From positions 372,001-436,000 of the forward strand of contig JACKDF010000003.1 of the NCBI GenBank assembly GCA_020633655.1: 64,000 bases of DNA, written 5' to 3'. The notes beneath the pieces are model-generated. The model saw only the letters and a list, made by a program, of their open reading frames with translations, had not been told where the DNA came from and did no database searches. Each line of letters begins with the position of its first letter. Positions within the stretch are counted from its first letter, which is position 1. A program made the position numbers and the translations under genes. Origin of the DNA: Deferribacteres bacterium. GTDB lineage: Bacteria > Zhuqueibacterota > Zhuqueibacteria > Zhuqueibacterales > Geothermadaptataceae. Below are positions 37,896 to 47,366 of this stretch, piece by piece.

Positions 37896-39520
37896 AAAAA
37901 ATGATCTTCACCTCACTCTTTACACTCATACTTATATTTTCACTCACTACCTTGACTGATGTGCACCAGTCGCAATCGGCTTTAGCAAGCAGTAATTCAT
38001 TTCAGGATAAACTGGAAATTTTTCAGTTGATTTTGGATACAATTCAACAACGATATGTGGATGAATACAGCAAAGATGAGTTGCTGGAGTATGCAATAAA
38101 CGGCATGCTTTCAAAGCTGGATCCGCATACATCCTATCTACCTGTAGATAATTTTAAACGCTGGAATAAGAATTTTGAAGGATTTCAAGGGCTGGGTATC
38201 CAGTATATTTTTATTGATAATGCTCCAACAATCACAGGATTTATTTCAGGTTCACCCGCAAAAGAAGCCGGGGCGAATACCGGAGACCGCATCATCGAAA
38301 TTGATGATCTGGATGCAAAAAATTTGTCCCGATTGGAATTAGCAGAAATTATCAACAACTCTCCCCATCCAGTTTTAACGATGAAAGTATGGCGTCCGAG
38401 TGCAAATGAGATGCGTACTTTTAAAATTCGTAGAACGCATTTAAATCTAAAAAGTGTACAGACCAAAACCATGTTGCAGAACGCTGTCGGGTACATTCAT
38501 ATCGATCGTCTTTGTAGTAATACAGTATATGAACTCGACGCAGCGATGGAATTGCTTTCCAGACAAGGAATGCGCAGCCTGGTCATTGATTTGCGTGACA
38601 ATGGCGGTGGGTACCTTTCTTCTGCAGTTGAAGTTGCAGACAGGTTTCTTCCTCCCGGCAAATTGATCGTCTATACGATGGGAAAAGACCCGGCATCCTA
38701 TCAGGAGTATGTTTCTTCACGGTCGTCAATGTTTTCGGAAATTCCCTTGACAATTCTGATAAATCACGGTACAGCAAGCGCAGCAGAAATTGTTGCAGGA
38801 GCACTACAGGATTGGGATCGGGCGCTCATCGTCGGAGAGACCAGTTTTGGGAAAGGTCTCGTTCAGAGCCAGTACCGCTTCCGGGATGGTTCTGCATTGT
38901 TAGTAACCACCGCAAAATATTACACACCTTTAGGCAGACTGATTCAACGCAACTATTACGACTGTACTAAGGACGAATACTATTATGACGCCTATGATGA
39001 AGAATCGCACCGCCCCGAGCTACAAGCGCAAAATGGTGAAACATTCGTGACTCCACGGGGCAGAAAAGTGTTCGGTGGCGGTGGTATAGCTCCCGATGTC
39101 TGGATGAAAAACAATGCCTCAATCGTTTCTGATGAATTGCTTGATCTGTATTTGAATCACAATGAAGAAGTACTAAAATTTGCACTGAAATTACTTTACA
39201 AACGTCCATTTTTAAGCAAAAAAACAGCTGAAGAATTGGATGCAAGCATTTTCATCACAGAGGCCGAAATGCACGATTTTAAAACTTTAATTGGCAATTT
39301 CAGCAATAATTATTCACCAAATTTTTTCGAACGAAATAAAAAGGATATTCAATTCCTGTTGCGTCGAGAAGTTGGCTATTTATCGCATGGTTCCGATGGG
39401 CGATTCAGCATCGCTAAAACACGGGATACACAGTTATACACAGCGATTGAGAACCAGCGCAAGGCTGTCTCTTTGGTACAATACCAGTTAAGTCACTTGT
39501 CGAGAGAAAAAACGGAGTAA
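37892..39520 (+). CDS. Exported S41 carboxy-terminal protease (CtpA-like)
   Basis: 542 residues with a signal peptide (MIFTSLFTLILIFSLTT), a PDZ domain (about 95-185, GFISGSPAKEAGANTGDRIIEID), and an S41 core with S296 (GTASAAE) and K321 (SFGKG), spaced 25 as usual. The C-terminal 170 residues are family-specific. It cleaves proteins in the periplasm at their C-termini. Coupling to a diguanylate cyclase suggests regulated proteolysis, which is inference. Confidence 0.92.
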   Translation: MKKMIFTSLFTLILIFSLTTLTDVHQSQSALASSNSFQDKLEIFQLILDTIQQRYVDEYSKDELLEYAINGMLSKLDPHTSYLPVDNFKRWNKNFEGFQGLGIQYIFIDNAPTITGFISGSPAKEAGANTGDRIIEIDDLDAKNLSRLELAEIINNSPHPVLTMKVWRPSANEMRTFKIRRTHLNLKSVQTKTMLQNAVGYIHIDRLCSNTVYELDAAMELLSRQGMRSLVIDLRDNGGGYLSSAVEVADRFLPPGKLIVYTMGKDPASYQEYVSSRSSMFSEIPLTILINHGTASAAEIVAGALQDWDRALIVGETSFGKGLVQSQYRFRDGSALLVTTAKYYTPLGRLIQRNYYDCTKDEYYYDAYDEESHRPELQAQNGETFVTPRGRKVFGGGGIAPDVWMKNNASIVSDELLDLYLNHNEEVLKFALKLLYKRPFLSKKTAEELDASIFITEAEMHDFKTLIGNFSNNYSPNFFERNKKDIQFLLRREVGYLSHGSDGRFSIAKTRDTQLYTAIENQRKAVSLVQYQLSHLSREKTE

Positions 39521-39603
39521 TGAAATTTTACATTTGCAGGGATAAAACAAAAGGAATTGAAACTGATGGCTGGTACAGCAAAAGTTTTTGGACACTGGCC
39601 TTT

Positions 39604-40656
39604 TTACTTTTTCTGTTCCAGTAAATCATAACGGAAACGATGCAGTTCATCGAATTCAGGATTGAACATACGAATCTGAACACCCTCAAAATTGGAAAAC
39701 AGGCAGGAATTATGTTTGTCTGTTAACCCACCTATCAAAGCCGCAGGAATTTTTCTTTCCGAACACAGCGAAAGCAAAGCATCACAACCGCTATCATCGA
39801 GTACAGCCATGAGGCAGCCGCTCGAATCTGTGCTGAGAGGATCGAGGCGGAACAAATCACAAAGCAATTTGGTCGGTGTGAGCATGGGAACGCGTGCAAG
39901 ATCGATTTCAATACCGAGATTATAATGTTCGGCGATAGAATAGCAACGTATTGCAAGGCCGCCTTCTCCAAGCAGAGAATAGTGACCGTTCACCGGAAAT
40001 TTTCGGCGAAAGCGCATGAAAGATTTTCCCGATATATGGGTCATAAACTTTATTTCCCGGCACCACTTATAAAATTCCGGGTCGAAATTACTTCGAATTT
40101 TCTCACCGTAAAGCTCGGTTAACAAAAGCACAGGTAACGCTGCAAGCGGATTAACAAGCACGATCTTCATTCCGGGTTGCAGCATAGATTTTTTTCGAAA
40201 TTCCTGTTCCTCACGATATCCTGCTGCAGATAAAATAAACATTGGATCTTTAATACCCGGGTGTTGTAATATTTCGCTTTTTCCGAATTCATATTTATGT
40301 TGGGCAAGATGTGCTTCCAGGTCAGAAATAACTTTGTTGGAGAATGCATCCACAAACCCTTTTCCAGCAGGCAGGATCAATTTGCTGTGTATTTCTGAAA
40401 CATTTATAGAATTGAGCAGAAGCTTGTTATGCAAACGGTAAAAGACAATTTTTGCCAGATCATCAAGCGGATAAGAGGCTATTTCTGAAGCAAGGTAATA
40501 GGAATCGGTCTTTGTGCTTTGCGTGTTTTCCGTTGCGATGGTTTCGACATCTGGATGAACAAATGGTTGAGGCAGTACGGCGCTTTCGACAGCATCTATT
40601 TCTTCAATTTCGAGTTCTTTAAAAATGTGATCCAAATGGAAGCGTGGTGTTTTCAT
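39604..40656 (-). CDS. AIR-synthase C-domain (HypE/PurM-like) protein without the usual ATP domain
   Basis: 350 residues from ATG 40656. The C-terminal half has the signature of AIRS_C domains as in HypE: GEGGLAIRCYSIAEH, EIDLARVPMLTPTKLLCDLFRLDPL and IPAALIGGLTDK. The N-terminal half does not show the GGD and Gly-rich nucleotide loop of HypE or PurM. No hydrogenase genes are near. It may be an enzyme remnant put to new use, or a structural member of the family. The frame extends to 40737. Confidence 0.65.
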   Translation of the reverse strand: MKTPRFHLDHIFKELEIEEIDAVESAVLPQPFVHPDVETIATENTQSTKTDSYYLASEIASYPLDDLAKIVFYRLHNKLLLNSINVSEIHSKLILPAGKGFVDAFSNKVISDLEAHLAQHKYEFGKSEILQHPGIKDPMFILSAAGYREEQEFRKKSMLQPGMKIVLVNPLAALPVLLLTELYGEKIRSNFDPEFYKWCREIKFMTHISGKSFMRFRRKFPVNGHYSLLGEGGLAIRCYSIAEHYNLGIEIDLARVPMLTPTKLLCDLFRLDPLSTDSSGCLMAVLDDSGCDALLSLCSERKIPAALIGGLTDKHNSCLFSNFEGVQIRMFNPEFDELHRFRYDLLEQKK

Positions 40657-40783
40657 ACAATTATACAAAGGAATTGGGGTTAGGCTTGGGTAACACAATG
40701 CTACCACAAAAAAAACATAGCCCTGGTTACAATGCAAGCAAAAAATTATGAATAAATGCGACTAATATGAATAAAGTGATGCG

Positions 40784-41782
40784 TCAACTGTTGTTTTTTG
40801 ATTCCGGCAACGAAACATGTCGGGAAAACACATAAGTGTGTTTTAAAATAAGCTCTTCTGAGTTTATCGGTAAGTCGCCGAAGTTTTTCCACTGTCTAAT
40901 TGTACCAAGTATCTCATTTTCAAATACAGGTGAGTTCAGCGTAGAGTACGCTACAGACGCAAGAGTAACCTTACCGGAATGATTTATAGCGAATCGTATG
41001 GATAGTTTTCCCTGTAAATCCGGCTGGATTTTCAATGCGTTACGGTAGTGCTCTAAAATGAGTGGATTATGCGATAGGAGCACATTTTTGATGTGCTGTA
41101 TGTCTTTTTGAGATAAACTTTGGGAAATGGTACTGTCATGCAAAAATTTTTCCTGCATATCTGTGACAGAGGATATCTCATCAGAGTATGGGTTATTATA
41201 TTCTTTCGCGCTGGAATATTCGCTTCCCGGTTCTGGTATAAGGAAATCATGAAATAGTTCTAATTTATCCTTTATGTTCAAGGATGTACTATCCAAAGCA
41301 GCATAAAAATCTTGTGTTTCCGCATCCAGACCATCTGCTTGTCCATGAACCAAGCCTAATAATCCTGTTTCACTGACATTTTTTTTCATAGCTTCCAGGC
41401 TGTCCTGTTTTCCAATCTCAAGATCAGCGGTTGCAGGTGAAACGAAGTCAGACTTTTTCTGCAGAATGGACGATGTTACCATCTGTTGTCCACTTGAAGT
41501 CCTATCCTCTTGTAAAGATACAGAATAATAGGAGCTTCCTGAAGCTTGTTCATCTTCACTCATGTCATTGAGATAGCGTTCAGCAAAGCGTAGCATCAAC
41601 TTTTGCGACATCCGCACATGTGGTTGCATCGGATAATGATTAAAGAGATATTGTATACTTACACCATGAATCAGAAGTGAAGCAACGGCAAGTAAAATAA
41701 ATTTCCAGTCCCGTGAACGGAGAAATTTTTTCTCGTATTCCTTTGGAAATTTATCGCGGTTGTCTCTTTTCAATCTGAACAT
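40784..41782 (-). CDS. TonB/AgmX-like envelope protein
   Basis: 332 residues. One membrane segment near the N-terminus (about 30-48, FILLAVASLLIHGVSIQYLF) follows a basic start, so the bulk is periplasmic. The C-terminal 100 residues match the AgmX/PglI-type TonB-like domain: HYRNALKIQPDLQGKLSIRFAINHSGKV and TIRQWKNFG. The middle is low-complexity with Ser and acids. It may be an adaptor for energy or motility complexes. ExbB/ExbD are not nearby. Length fits the family. Confidence 0.75.
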   Translation of the reverse strand: MFRLKRDNRDKFPKEYEKKFLRSRDWKFILLAVASLLIHGVSIQYLFNHYPMQPHVRMSQKLMLRFAERYLNDMSEDEQASGSSYYSVSLQEDRTSSGQQMVTSSILQKKSDFVSPATADLEIGKQDSLEAMKKNVSETGLLGLVHGQADGLDAETQDFYAALDSTSLNIKDKLELFHDFLIPEPGSEYSSAKEYNNPYSDEISSVTDMQEKFLHDSTISQSLSQKDIQHIKNVLLSHNPLILEHYRNALKIQPDLQGKLSIRFAINHSGKVTLASVAYSTLNSPVFENEILGTIRQWKNFGDLPINSEELILKHTYVFSRHVSLPESKNNS

Positions 41783-41862
41783 GCTTTTGATTCGTCAGTA
41801 TGAATAAAAATACAAGGCTACAGGCAATTTTCTGGATGTTTTAGCAAATTTTGTACATAAGA

Positions 41863-42780
41863 TTACAAAAAATCATTGCTTGATGCGGACGATTTTGCCC
41901 AGAATTTCAGATGTGCCAGACAATCTGCAGGAGTATATGAAATGATGGTTCGAAGCCTGTCACTACTCAGGCTCAAATCGCGAGGTCGTTGGGCATGCTG
42001 TTCCATATCCGAAAGGTGAATTGGTTTTAGCAGCGCTTCATCAAAATGGAAAACCCGACAGACGTAGCTGCCAAACTTCATTCGATCGAGCTTCTCAGCT
42101 CCACCCACATGCACAATTCCATAATAGTCCGAAAACAATAATGCACGAAGAACAAATGTCAGCTCATTTACGCTCACTGGTGACCGGTATTGATCTATGA
42201 AAAGCGGCACTTCCAATTTTTGCTGCAATCGACTTATTATCCATGTTAGAAATGAGCTGCCTCTCCCCTTTTGTACTGGCAATCCATAAACCAAAGCAAT
42301 TCGTGCAATCACTGCCTCCGGATTAACCTCCAGAACACCTGTTTCGGCCGCCAATTTTGCCCTACCATACAAACTTAGGGGATTTGGCATGTCATCTTCA
42401 CAGTAACTGCCCTTGACGCCATCAAAAACCATATCACTCGATACAAACAGGTAGCGAACGTTCCTCTCCTTGCACAGGGATGCCATGAAAACAGGGGCTT
42501 CAGCATTGATCCGATGATTTGCATGCGGATTCTTTTCGCACCAGTCAAGATTGCTTTTGGCAGCACAATGAATCACATGCGTTGGTTGGATCGTATGGAA
42601 AACTTCAGTAAGAGAATCACTACTTTGGAGATCGATGTGTACGTAATCGTAACCATCAGGCTGAGGAGTGTTAGAGTGAAAACATCCAACAGCTTGTGCA
42701 GGATTAAAATGATACAAAACATGTGAACCCACAAAACCGGAAGCACCAGTAACGAGGACTTTTATTCTTTGATGTTCCAC
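41863..42780 (-). CDS. Extended SDR, dTDP-4-dehydrorhamnose reductase-like
   Basis: 305 residues. NAD(P) motif TGASGFVGS (11-19), and the SDR pair YGRAK near residue 138 with an upstream S in SSDMVFDG. The RmlD-like family reduces dTDP-4-dehydrorhamnose or related sugars or makes substrates for surface glycans. No rml genes are close, so the exact reaction is open. It stands between the AgmX-like gene and the DUF5683-like pair. Confidence 0.85.
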   Translation of the reverse strand: MEHQRIKVLVTGASGFVGSHVLYHFNPAQAVGCFHSNTPQPDGYDYVHIDLQSSDSLTEVFHTIQPTHVIHCAAKSNLDWCEKNPHANHRINAEAPVFMASLCKERNVRYLFVSSDMVFDGVKGSYCEDDMPNPLSLYGRAKLAAETGVLEVNPEAVIARIALVYGLPVQKGRGSSFLTWIISRLQQKLEVPLFIDQYRSPVSVNELTFVLRALLFSDYYGIVHVGGAEKLDRMKFGSYVCRVFHFDEALLKPIHLSDMEQHAQRPRDLSLSSDRLRTIISYTPADCLAHLKFWAKSSASSNDFL

Positions 42781-42791
42781 ATATTTCAGGT

Positions 42792-43508
42792 TTAGAAATG
42801 GATGCTCAATCTTAAAATTCCACCTTTGGAACCTCGTGTAGCTTGCAGAGCAAAGATATAATTTTGCTGGAAGGCATTTTCATCCCGTACTTGTTTACGC
42901 TTGAGCCAAAGGGCATGCAATGCGCTCACAACATGATTTGTAATTACACCTGCTATAGCGAACTGGCTCCAGGTTTTCGCTTTATCTGCATCAATACGCA
43001 TGGCTCGGTATTTTTGAGCGTTTTCAAGATTATCCCATTCCCAGAAATCATTGCTTTGGGGATCGCGCAAATCGTCCAGACTACGCCTTCGCAGCCAGGC
43101 TTCATTGTATTCGTAGATGGAGAGATAATCACCAATATCAGCCCAGTAAATACCATCTTTTCCCGAAGGATCAACCTGCGCGTGAGATGAGGCATAGGCA
43201 ATGTAATCATCCTGAACCCAACTACGGTAAGTTGAAAAGCCGATGGCGGAACCCAATAAAAGTGCCTCTGAGATCAGGAAATTACGTTTTGCGTGATTGG
43301 CTCCTAAGGACGCTTGTCCCCATCCAGGGATTAACAATGATTTAAGAAAAACAGTTCCACCTGCGGGAGCCTCCCTGTTTTCAATCTGAAAAACAGTATT
43401 GGCTGATTTTGCAGGATTCATGTTGCCCAGTTTTAATTCATTCTGGGCACATATAACCAACGGTAAACTGAAAATCAATATTGTTTTGCTAAACTGTGAA
43501 ATCACCAC
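42792..43508 (-). CDS. DUF5683-like membrane-associated protein, downstream copy
   Basis: 238 residues: signal peptide (ILIFSLPLVICA), LLIPGWGQASLG, a first hydrophobic segment, a helical loop with NDFWEWDNLENAQKYRAMR, and a second hydrophobic segment (FAIAGVITNHVVSALHALW). This layout is that of DUF5683-type proteins of Bacteroidota relatives. GTG start within the stop of the upstream copy (overlap of up to 7 nt). Paralogue of the gene at 43502-44278. Confidence 0.7.
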   Translation of the reverse strand: MVISQFSKTILIFSLPLVICAQNELKLGNMNPAKSANTVFQIENREAPAGGTVFLKSLLIPGWGQASLGANHAKRNFLISEALLLGSAIGFSTYRSWVQDDYIAYASSHAQVDPSGKDGIYWADIGDYLSIYEYNEAWLRRRSLDDLRDPQSNDFWEWDNLENAQKYRAMRIDADKAKTWSQFAIAGVITNHVVSALHALWLKRKQVRDENAFQQNYIFALQATRGSKGGILRLSIHF

Positions 43509-44278
43509 AATATCCTCATTGATAAAGCAGGTACGTAATTATTCGCTACGGTTCGTTGTGGTATAAATCCTAACGATGCCTGCAGTTCATTGCTTTGTCG
43601 TCCTGCGGAATATCCCGCTTCCAGAGCACTGACCAGGTGATTTAGGATGACCAGAGAAATCGCTGTGCCTGCCCGTTTAAAGGCGTCGTTGCTGTCTTTG
43701 CGCATAAAAGTGTAATCCTCACGCAATTGACTGTCACGCCCAAAATCCGACTGCGCATCATCCCAACCCGAATTGAACTGATCGTATTTCCCTATATTTT
43801 CATAATAGGTCTGATTGCGCCACTCCGGCAGGTGATGGCTCCAGCGTCCTGATTCATAAGTCCTTAACGCTTCCATATCATCGCGATCTTCACCGGAAGC
43901 GGTAGCCAATGCATCCCAATAGCGGTCTTCGATCCAATGTTCGTCGGCGTAAGCTTCATAGACATTTTCCAGGTCTTTCCCTTCATTATTTTGATTGATG
44001 TAATAGAAAACACCCAGAATCTCAAAGCTAACGAAGCCAATAGCCCGATAATGATTTTTATTGTATAATTGCCCGGCTCCAGGTATGAGAGCCGAAAGTG
44101 CAAATGCCTTCAGAGCGTGCTGATGTTTTGTCAGATTCGATTCATCCTGTTGTGCTGTTTGCGAGCTCAGTTGAAATCGTTTTTGGGCGAGATGTTTTGC
44201 AAATTCACCACAATGTCCAGTGGAGGATGTGAATCCGAAGACAAGAATGAAAATGAAAAAATATCGGGGGAAACGCAT
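43502..44278 (-). CDS. DUF5683-like membrane-associated protein, upstream copy
   Basis: 258 residues from ATG 44278 (AAGGA six bases upstream). After a signal peptide (YFFIFILVFGFTSSTGHCG) comes ALIPGAGQLYNKN, the same IPG.GQ. pattern as the neighbour, and a final hydrophobic segment with ILNHLVSALEAGY that matches its NHVVSALHALW. The pair looks like an old tandem duplication. It lies between the large barrel fusion and the second copy, all on one strand. Confidence 0.7.
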   Translation of the reverse strand: MRFPRYFFIFILVFGFTSSTGHCGEFAKHLAQKRFQLSSQTAQQDESNLTKHQHALKAFALSALIPGAGQLYNKNHYRAIGFVSFEILGVFYYINQNNEGKDLENVYEAYADEHWIEDRYWDALATASGEDRDDMEALRTYESGRWSHHLPEWRNQTYYENIGKYDQFNSGWDDAQSDFGRDSQLREDYTFMRKDSNDAFKRAGTAISLVILNHLVSALEAGYSAGRQSNELQASLGFIPQRTVANNYVPALSMRILW

Positions 44279-44343
44279 TATTAATCCTTGAAAAATTTTC
44301 GAGAGTGTTTCGAATGAAAGTTTCAATACGTTTGAAAATCAAT

Positions 44344-47300
44344 TTAATCAAAATAATCGAAGGTTATGCCGAAATAGTAACGCCATTCCTTGCCGTAATC
44401 TATTCCTCGATTTTGAAATGCATCAAGACCGTAGGCGGCATCGAAGAAAAGCTTGGTCGGGTATCCATAAAAAGAGAACATCTCCAATCGAAATTGTGTA
44501 CCAACAGAACGCTTAAAATCATCGAGTTTTATCGCATCGGCAATAAATGCGTTGCCATAATCAGCGAAAACGCCAACATAGAACTTGTCAAAATAAACTT
44601 GTGCAAGGGATTTATCGATCTTCCAAATGAGAGGAAAGCGGTAAGCAACGGTACCCATCACCTGCTTCAGGCCTTCAATAGAATAAAATGGGTAACCACG
44701 ATTACCATCCAGACCACCGCCATAAAGGTGGTAGAAGCTATCAACCTTGCGATCGATATACCCACCCTTAAATCGCAGATACAAAGAATGCTTTTTCCAC
44801 AGTCTCAGATATTCTTTCCAATCCAGTTGAAATTCATTATATCGATAGTCTGTAAAAACTTCCTGTGCCGTGCCGAAAGTTGAGTTTACCTTAAAACTAT
44901 CAATAAAGGAAGTGTGCATGGCATGATGTGTAAAAGTAACTGCCCGCCCACCTCGCGGATTGGCCGATTCATCAATCGCCGGTGCAATACCAAAGTATTC
45001 ATAACGCGTTTGCAAACCGCGGGAAATATGATAGGTGTATCCAAACGAGAAAGGTTCATTTTTCTGTGTGACCGAATTAATTTTTGCGTTGTATTGGCCG
45101 TAATTCAATGCAAACTCAAGATTGTGTCCCGGAAACAGTCCTCGTCGCATGCCGAAGTAAACCTCGGTCAAATTGTAGGTAAATTTATCCTTTCCATCCT
45201 CCGTGTGCCGGCGTTGATTATAAGCTTCCAAAAATAGTGTGGGGCCCAATTTGTTGTAGTTCACGAGACCAAACAGGTCCAGATCGAATTTGGAATTCAC
45301 TCCGAATCCACCAAGAACGTTGTAATTGTCGAGTAGATCGCTTGAGAAAAAATAGGAACCAACTTTCGTCGTGCCATAATCCCGTACAACACGCGGAATC
45401 ATGCTAAATGCACTGTAGCGATTTTTATAAGGTTGAGTCGCCGCAGGAACTAAATTTCTATCATTAAAGTTTGGCGTGGCAATATCGCGAAGATTTAAAG
45501 ATGCCAGTCCATTTGTCAGTACTTTTGCCGGGGGAGTAACTGGAAATTTTGTATAAGTGGTTTGTTCAGGTTGCACCGCGACCGGGTTTTCAAGGAATGC
45601 AATTTTAAACCCCTCAGCAACAAAGAGCGAGTAGACAAGCTGACCCTTCGAGTTAACATCGGGTGTAAAAGCCCCTCCGACGACATTGGTCAATTGCGTG
45701 GTTGCTCCACTCCCTAACTCTTTCTTGTAAATATTGAAAATACCACTTCGATCCGAAGCAAAATAAACACTTTTCCCATCGGGTGCCCAAACAGCGTCCC
45801 GGTTATCCGGACCTGCGTCGGCAACAACCGAAATTGTTTTTTCCGCGAGATTATATATCCGAACGCTACGCCCCTCTCCAGGCGTGAAGGCGAAAAGAAT
45901 TTCACTTCCATTTGGAGACCAACGAGGAGAATAAACCTGCTCACCATTATTAAAATTCGTGAGTTTCTCGACTTTTTTCGTCTGTAAATCAATCAGGGCA
46001 AGATTTTGTGTTCCATCGCCGTTAATTACAAAAACCGCTTTGCTTGCATCATTCGAAAATGCCGGACTGTGACCGCGCAAATTATGAGTTAAACGAGTGC
46101 TCTTCTTTTTTTCAATGTCGTATAGGTAGAGATCGAACAAACGTGATCCGTACTTATTTTTCTCTTTACGACTGGAATAGATGATTTTCTTACCATCACG
46201 TGACCAATCAAAAGCTTGATTTGCGCCACCGGCGAGTACGGTTTTCTCTTTGCTGAAAGCATCCCGCAAAACCAATGAAGTTAAAGAGAGGTAATCACCT
46301 CCACCTGTTGAGACATAAGCGACTTTATTGCCATCCGGAGACCACTGGGGATAAAAATTACCGATTCCATTTGGCTCAAGCTGGATGCCTTCCACCTTAT
46401 TTGACTGAACTGTTGCCAGGCTTCGCTTATAATGTTCATTCAAATAAAGTTTCCATTCCTTATAAAGCGTATAACCATCTTTTCCTGTCGCCACTTTCAA
46501 AGCACTTAAAAAGGAAAAACGCGTTTTCTTTGTCATCGCTTTGGTAGCTTTTTCCAGGGTTTCTATACCATAATTTTCAGCCAGGTATGTTGAAAATGCA
46601 AAACCCTGGTTGTATGCACGCTCGTTTCCAATACTGTTTTTACCGAAACTGCTCATTTGACCAAGCGTGAGTAATTTGTCTTCCACGATAGCAGTACGTA
46701 AAAGCATATCGCGATGACTATCCCAGTGATCATACCGTAAGCCGGGCAACTGGTATTGGGCAACGCCTTCTGCAAACCAGCTTGGAATCACCGTAAAAGC
46801 GACCGGATAAGAGACAATCGTATTGGGATATCCATACAAAACATCCGGCCGTTTTTCTTTTTCATAATCGATCCATTGGAGGTACATAGCCGGAACCTGG
46901 CGGGAAAATTTGCGGGCAGCCTGCAACTGGATCATGTGTGTATATTCATGTGTGATAACATTACGCAGCCAACTGTGGGTGCCACGTAATTCAAAAGACA
47001 TAGAACTCGCCCAAATCTCTACTTTGTTATCATAATAATAAGCAGCACCATTGGAATAATCGTCGTGGTCACGAACAATAAAATTGGTTTTCTCCTGCGG
47101 TTCAAAACCATAAAGCGCAGTTATGGGGCCATGCACATCTTCAGCAATTTTGGCAATTACATTCGCTGTGCGCTGGGCGCCTTCGTGGTAATGAATAAAG
47201 AAATGTTCCGTCTCGAAGGTGTACCATTGCAATTCAGGATGATTGTGCACTTCATAAAAATAGGATGTCAGGTGCGAATGATTATCGTTGAGAGTCTGTG

Positions 47301-47349
47301 CACTCAACAGATTGATATTTATGAAAAGAAAAATCAAAAATTGCTTCAA
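44344..47349 (-). CDS. Second metalloprotease/TolB-propeller/barrel fusion
   Basis: 1001 residues from TTG 47349, chosen because AAGGG lies nine bases upstream; a TTG at 47358 lies too close. Signal peptide (FLIFLFININLLSA). Peptidase MA-like part with HEYTH (134-138) and PSWFAEGVAQY. TolB-type propeller blades in the middle (YPQWSPDGNKVAYVS, PRWSPNGSEILFAF, AVWAPDGKSVYFASDR). Omp85-like C-terminal barrel with GGGLDGNRGYPFY and VGVFADYGNAF. Same architecture as 33575-36478, so the two are paralogues. It lies 17 nt after the pseudoprotease gene. Confidence 0.83.
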   Translation of the reverse strand: MKQFLIFLFININLLSAQTLNDNHSHLTSYFYEVHNHPELQWYTFETEHFFIHYHEGAQRTANVIAKIAEDVHGPITALYGFEPQEKTNFIVRDHDDYSNGAAYYYDNKVEIWASSMSFELRGTHSWLRNVITHEYTHMIQLQAARKFSRQVPAMYLQWIDYEKEKRPDVLYGYPNTIVSYPVAFTVIPSWFAEGVAQYQLPGLRYDHWDSHRDMLLRTAIVEDKLLTLGQMSSFGKNSIGNERAYNQGFAFSTYLAENYGIETLEKATKAMTKKTRFSFLSALKVATGKDGYTLYKEWKLYLNEHYKRSLATVQSNKVEGIQLEPNGIGNFYPQWSPDGNKVAYVSTGGGDYLSLTSLVLRDAFSKEKTVLAGGANQAFDWSRDGKKIIYSSRKEKNKYGSRLFDLYLYDIEKKKSTRLTHNLRGHSPAFSNDASKAVFVINGDGTQNLALIDLQTKKVEKLTNFNNGEQVYSPRWSPNGSEILFAFTPGEGRSVRIYNLAEKTISVVADAGPDNRDAVWAPDGKSVYFASDRSGIFNIYKKELGSGATTQLTNVVGGAFTPDVNSKGQLVYSLFVAEGFKIAFLENPVAVQPEQTTYTKFPVTPPAKVLTNGLASLNLRDIATPNFNDRNLVPAATQPYKNRYSAFSMIPRVVRDYGTTKVGSYFFSSDLLDNYNVLGGFGVNSKFDLDLFGLVNYNKLGPTLFLEAYNQRRHTEDGKDKFTYNLTEVYFGMRRGLFPGHNLEFALNYGQYNAKINSVTQKNEPFSFGYTYHISRGLQTRYEYFGIAPAIDESANPRGGRAVTFTHHAMHTSFIDSFKVNSTFGTAQEVFTDYRYNEFQLDWKEYLRLWKKHSLYLRFKGGYIDRKVDSFYHLYGGGLDGNRGYPFYSIEGLKQVMGTVAYRFPLIWKIDKSLAQVYFDKFYVGVFADYGNAFIADAIKLDDFKRSVGTQFRLEMFSFYGYPTKLFFDAAYGLDAFQNRGIDYGKEWRYYFGITFDYFD

Positions 47350-47366
47350 CTGGATCAACCCTTTTT

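Noticed and set aside
44305..44883. 192-codon frame on the plus strand
   Set aside because: Opposite the barrel domain of the second protease-barrel fusion; shadow.
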